Assembly: GCA_017511185.1 (NCBI GenBank)
Contig: JAFWLF010000006.1
Location: 62,001-126,000 of the forward strand
Reading direction: 5' to 3'
DNA from: RGIG5612 sp017511185
GTDB lineage: Bacteria; Bacillota; Clostridia; Lachnospirales; Lachnospiraceae
Length of the DNA stretch: 64,000 nucleotides
The notes below the pieces were generated by a model. The model was not told the origin of the DNA. It searched no databases and saw only the letters and a list, made by a program, of their open reading frames with translations. Positions 60,487 to 64,000 of this stretch are shown here, in pieces; position 1 is the first letter of the stretch; each line of letters starts with the position of its first letter. The position numbers and the translations under genes were made by a program.

Positions 60487-62498
60487 GTAAGATTCTGATT
60501 TTTGCAGGGACGATAGAAGGCAGAGAATTATCGGAGTGGCTTTGTGAAAAAGGCTGCGCACATGATCTGTGTGTGGCAACCGAATATGGCGAACAGGCCA
60601 TGCATGAGGACCCGCTGGCAAAAGTGCATATGGGCAGGATGGATGCAGAACAGATCGCGGCATTTATGGAACGTGAAGGAGTCCGCGTGGTCGTAGACGC
60701 AACGCATCCCTATGCGAAAGAGGCGACGGAGAATATCAGGCAGGCAGCGGAAAAAACCGGCGTAACATATCTCCGCCTGGATCGAAATCAAACAAAGGAA
60801 GAAACACAAAGCACTGCAGCAGAAAAGTATTTCTTTCCTGATACCGCACTCTGCATGGAAGCGCTTTCGAAAACAGAAGGAAATATTCTTTTGACCACAG
60901 GCAGTAAAGAACTGCCAACGTACTGTGAAAATGAAAAGCTCAAAGACCGCATCTTTGCGCGTGTCCTCCCTGGAGCAGAAAGCATTGCGATCTGCGAAAA
61001 AAGCGGGATTCCGGGAAAACGGATCATAGCTATGCAGGGGCCGTTTTCGCTGGCGATGAATCTGGCTATCATTCATGATCACGACATTAAGATCATGGTC
61101 ACAAAACAGACCGGAAAATCCGGAGGATTTGCAGAGAAAGAGGAAGCAGCAGCCAAGGCGGGCATCCCTTTGTATGTGATTGGAATTCCGGAAAACTCTG
61201 CAGGTATGTCTGCAGCAGAGGTAAGACGGACGCTCTACGGCTATCTGGATGAGCATAAACGAAAGATCTCTCTGATCGGATGCGGCATGGGTCATCCGGA
61301 AAACCTGACCGTAGAAGCGTATCAGGCAATGGTAAGCGCGGATCTTGTTTTTGGTGCAAAGAGGATCCTGGAGGATTGTAAGATCACAGCAGAGAGCTAT
61401 CCATTTTATTTTGCCAAAGAGATCATTCCGGTTCTGAAAGAAAAACCGGGTGATGCGGCAATTCTTTTCTCCGGAGACAGCGGATTTTACAGCGGAGCCA
61501 CAAAGATGACACTGGCTCTGAAAGAAGCAGTTGCCAATGGAGAACTCTCCGGAGAGATCAAGGTGTATCCGGGTATTTCATCCGTTTCCAATCTGGCGGC
61601 TCTTTTTGGTATTTCCTGGGAAGATGCCACCCTCTTTAGTATACATGGCAGGGGAACGGCACAAACCTGGAGAGGAAGGCTCCTTTATACGATCCGGACC
61701 AGCCCGAAAACATTCCTTCTGGTTTCCGGTGTAGATGATCTGAAGACCATCGGAAAAATATTGATAGAAGAGGGCATGGAAGACTGCCGGATCCTGGCCG
61801 GATATCAGATGTCTTATCCGGAGCAGGAGCTGCGGGATCTGGCACCGGCGGAATGTGAATCATTAGAAAAAGACGGGTTATATGCCCTGTTTATCATAAA
61901 TCCAAATGCTGCAGTTGTGGCTGTGACACACGGACTTCCGGACAGTTCCTTTATCCGCGGAAAAGTCCCTATGACAAAGGAAGAAGTAAGGACAGCCAGC
62001 ATTTCCAAATTGCACCTGACAGGCGGTGCTGTTGTCTATGATGTAGGATCCGGTACCGGATCTATCGCTGTGGAGATTGCCCGGATATCCCCGGATATCA
62101 CGGTTTACGCGATCGAGCGAAAAGAAGAGGCGGTAGAGCTGATCCGGCAGAATGCGGAAGCATTCGGACTTTCAAATGTGAAGATCATTCCTGCGTATGC
62201 ACCGGAAGGGTTAGAAGAGCTTCCTGCCCCGACGCATGTTTTTATCGGCGGTTCCGGAGGTAACCTGAAAGAGATTCTTGCAGCAATCTTTGCGAAGAAT
62301 CCAAAGACATCGATTGTTGCCAATGCGGTCAGCCATGAGACTTTTGAAGAATTTCTGCAGATTGAAAAGAACTTTAACGTCAGCGACTTTGATATCGTCC
62401 AGATGGCAGTGACCAGAACAAGAAAGGTCGGAAACTATCATATGCTGCAGGCAGAGAATCCGGTCTGGATCTGTTCTTTTAAGGGAAACGAAGAATGA
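60483..62498 (+). CDS. Fused CbiJ-CbiE-CbiT: cobalt-precorrin-6A reductase and C5,15-methyltransferase/decarboxylase
   Basis: 671 residues with three domains. Residues ~1-258 are CbiJ (MSKILIFAGTIEGRELSEWL, VDATHPYAKEATENI), the precorrin-6A reductase. Residues ~261-465 are CbiE (ISLIGCGMGHPENLTVEAY, FSGDSGFYSGATKM, PGISSVSNLAALFG), the C5/C15 methyltransferase half. Residues ~497-671 are CbiT (MTKEEVRTASISKL, then DVGSGTGSIAVEIARI), which does the C12 decarboxylation and C15 methylation. CbiE-CbiT fusions are common and the CbiJ addition less so. It puts consecutive steps on one chain. It overlaps neighbours by four bases on each side. Confidence 0.93.
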   Translation: MSKILIFAGTIEGRELSEWLCEKGCAHDLCVATEYGEQAMHEDPLAKVHMGRMDAEQIAAFMEREGVRVVVDATHPYAKEATENIRQAAEKTGVTYLRLDRNQTKEETQSTAAEKYFFPDTALCMEALSKTEGNILLTTGSKELPTYCENEKLKDRIFARVLPGAESIAICEKSGIPGKRIIAMQGPFSLAMNLAIIHDHDIKIMVTKQTGKSGGFAEKEEAAAKAGIPLYVIGIPENSAGMSAAEVRRTLYGYLDEHKRKISLIGCGMGHPENLTVEAYQAMVSADLVFGAKRILEDCKITAESYPFYFAKEIIPVLKEKPGDAAILFSGDSGFYSGATKMTLALKEAVANGELSGEIKVYPGISSVSNLAALFGISWEDATLFSIHGRGTAQTWRGRLLYTIRTSPKTFLLVSGVDDLKTIGKILIEEGMEDCRILAGYQMSYPEQELRDLAPAECESLEKDGLYALFIINPNAAVVAVTHGLPDSSFIRGKVPMTKEEVRTASISKLHLTGGAVVYDVGSGTGSIAVEIARISPDITVYAIERKEEAVELIRQNAEAFGLSNVKIIPAYAPEGLEELPAPTHVFIGGSGGNLKEILAAIFAKNPKTSIVANAVSHETFEEFLQIEKNFNVSDFDIVQMAVTRTRKVGNYHMLQAENPVWICSFKGNEE

Positions 62499-63868
62499 AA
62501 AAACCTCGAATTTTATTGGCGGCGCCGAAAAGCGGAAGCGGGAAAACATTGATCACCTGCGCGCTTTTGGGTGCACTGAAGAAGAAAGACTTAAAACCGG
62601 CCGCATTTAAATGCGGTCCGGATTATATTGACCCAATGTTTCACCGGACGGTCCTGAAGGTTCCTTCTGAAAATCTGGACACCTTCTTCACCGGAAAAGA
62701 GACCCGGGGTATTTTTGCAGAACTGGCCAGGGACGCGGACATTGCTGTAATGGAAGGCGTTATGGGATTATTTGACGGATTGGGAGGAACCCGTGAGGAA
62801 GGGTCTGCTTATCATCTGGCAAAAGTAACATCTACGCCGATCATTCTGGTGGTGGATGTGCATGGCATGGGCAAATCCATGATTCCTTTGATCAAGGGAT
62901 TTCTGGATTATGATACGGAGCACCTGATCAAAGGAGTACTGCTGAATCGGATGACAGAGAGCTTTTTGGAGACCATGCGTCCGATGCTGGAAGCAGAGCT
63001 GCCGGTTCCGATCGTCGGATTTTTCCCGGCCAGGAAAGATATCCATTTAGAGAGTCGTCATCTGGGTCTGATGCTGCCGGGCGAGATTGAAGACCTGGAG
63101 TCACAGCTTAATGCAGCAGCTGATCAGTTCCTTGCAACGGCTGGTTTTGAAAAGATCCTTGCGATTGCTGATCAGGCAGAAGATATTACTGATGTGGAAC
63201 CAGCTGGCAAGGCTGCAGCTGACAGCACATCGGCGGAAAAGGTGCCTTTGACGCTGGCGGTCGCGCGGGATGAAGCATTTTGTTTTTATTATGAAGCGAA
63301 TATGCGTGCATTCCGGAAAAGAGGCGTTGAGATCCGTTATTTTTCACCGCTTCATGACAAGGCAATTCCTCCGGAAACGGACGGTATTCTGCTGGGAGGA
63401 GGCTATCCGGAGTTATATGCAAAGGAACTAAGTGAGAATGAAAGCATGAAAGCGTCCATCCGCAGTGCGATTGAAGGCGGCATGCCGTCGCTGGCCGAAT
63501 GCGGGGGCTTTATGTATCTGCATGAATTAATGGAAGATCAGGAAGGCGGATGTTATCCGATGGTCGGTCTTGTAAAAGGCACCGTGCAGTTTAAAGGAAA
63601 ACTGGTACGATTTGGTTATGTGGAACTGACAGAAAAGCAGCCATGCTTCCTGCAGGAAGGCCATTCCATCAAAGCGCATGAATTCCACTATTATGATTCG
63701 ACCAATAACGGAGAAGCATGTACGGCGCTTAAGCCGGTCACGGGAAAAAGCTGGGAATGCATTCATGAAGGAGAGGCACAGTTTTGGGGCTTCCCGCATC
63801 TATATTATCCGTCCAATGAAGAATTCACGGAGCACTTTGTAAAGGTAATGAAGGAAAGGAAACAGTAA
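62495..63868 (+). CDS. cbiA: Cobyrinate a,c-diamide synthase
   Basis: 457 residues. N-terminal P-loop ATPase-like domain (LLAAPKSGSGKTLITCALLG, FKCGPDYIDPMFH) and C-terminal glutamine amidotransferase with Cys336 in LAECGGFMYL. It amidates the a and c acetate groups using glutamine and ATP. Sequence LGGGYPELYAKELSENE lies between the domains. ATGA overlap with the gene upstream. The stop shares one base with the following Cys-rich gene. Confidence 0.95.
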   Translation: MKKPRILLAAPKSGSGKTLITCALLGALKKKDLKPAAFKCGPDYIDPMFHRTVLKVPSENLDTFFTGKETRGIFAELARDADIAVMEGVMGLFDGLGGTREEGSAYHLAKVTSTPIILVVDVHGMGKSMIPLIKGFLDYDTEHLIKGVLLNRMTESFLETMRPMLEAELPVPIVGFFPARKDIHLESRHLGLMLPGEIEDLESQLNAAADQFLATAGFEKILAIADQAEDITDVEPAGKAAADSTSAEKVPLTLAVARDEAFCFYYEANMRAFRKRGVEIRYFSPLHDKAIPPETDGILLGGGYPELYAKELSENESMKASIRSAIEGGMPSLAECGGFMYLHELMEDQEGGCYPMVGLVKGTVQFKGKLVRFGYVELTEKQPCFLQEGHSIKAHEFHYYDSTNNGEACTALKPVTGKSWECIHEGEAQFWGFPHLYYPSNEEFTEHFVKVMKERKQ

Positions 63869-64000
63869 TGGAGAATTCATCAAAGTTTTTTATGAATACC
63901 GATTGTCAGTATTTTCCATGCCATGACCGGGAGGGGGATTTTAACTGTCTGTTTTGCTACTGCCCGATGTATACCTACAAGGACTGTCTTGGAAATCCTA
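63868..64000 (+). CDS. Cysteine-rich small protein (Zn-ribbon-like, 3' truncated by window edge)
   Basis: ATG at 63868 (TAATG overlap with cbiA); 44 codons are visible. The N-terminus MENSSKFFMNTDCQYFPCH and FNCLFCYCPMYTYKDC, with Cys at 13, 18, 27, 30 and 32, matches the cysteine-rich small domain found near cobalamin genes. The function is unknown; metal binding is likely. The gene runs off the window, so its length and tail cannot be judged. Confidence 0.7.
   Translation, partial: MENSSKFFMNTDCQYFPCHDREGDFNCLFCYCPMYTYKDCLGNP

Noticed and set aside
1..64000. rRNA, tRNA, CRISPR arrays, prophage genes, defence systems, transposase genes
   Set aside because: No tRNA-like cloverleaf, rRNA sequence, repeat-spacer array, or transposase or restriction genes were recognised; only two short repeat elements were seen.

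Overview
The window reads as chromosomal DNA of a moderately low-GC anaerobic Clostridia, most likely a gut or rumen Lachnospiraceae. The reasons are the dapF-dapL lysine/peptidoglycan pair, strong GGAGG-type ribosome binding sites, a YtrA-type GntR regulator with its ABC exporter, an anaerobic (cbi-type) corrin pathway, and glycoside hydrolases for plant arabinoxylan. No rRNA, tRNA, CRISPR, prophage or full insertion sequence was seen. Almost all genes lie on the + strand. Family assignments come from recognising motifs and overall sequence patterns, not from database searches.

Layout. (1) 1-6941: housekeeping run, the end of carB, then dapF, dapL, glmS, pyrG and a patatin-like lipase. (2) 6942-9912: a self-regulated GntR/ABC/lipoprotein operon with a palindromic operator and terminators on both sides. 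(3) 9941-12442: a NitT/TauT-type ABC importer. (4) 12480-19357: a catabolic island of two UroD-fold methyltransferase-like proteins, a ferredoxin-type aldo/keto reductase, a PhlG/phloretin-hydrolase-like protein, a LysR regulator and an MFS transporter. (5) 19395-30398: a complete valine/leucine supra-operon, ilvBNCD-leuACDB-ilvE, preceded by a 37-residue Leu/Val-rich leader peptide and an attenuator terminator, with a 220-bp palindromic repeat between ilvC and ilvD. (6) 30414-31742: a DUF815 ATPase. (7) 31744-39908: a divergent island of tandem-duplicated esterases and bicupins with a MoaF-like protein and a GH51 arabinofuranosidase. A MITE-like element follows. (8) 40106-45829: a zinc peptidase, a HAD phosphatase, cysE, a GH120 beta-xylosidase, a lipoprotein and a nitroreductase. 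(9) 45925-64000: a cobalamin riboswitch followed by a large surface protein, a BtuFCD-type transporter and eleven genes or partial genes of anaerobic cobalamin synthesis, running off the end.

The regions most worth a second look are the riboswitch-controlled surface protein, which joins NEAT-like repeats to a half substrate-binding-protein lobe; the PhlG/UroD island; the esterase/bicupin/GH51 island; and the ilv leader-peptide attenuator.
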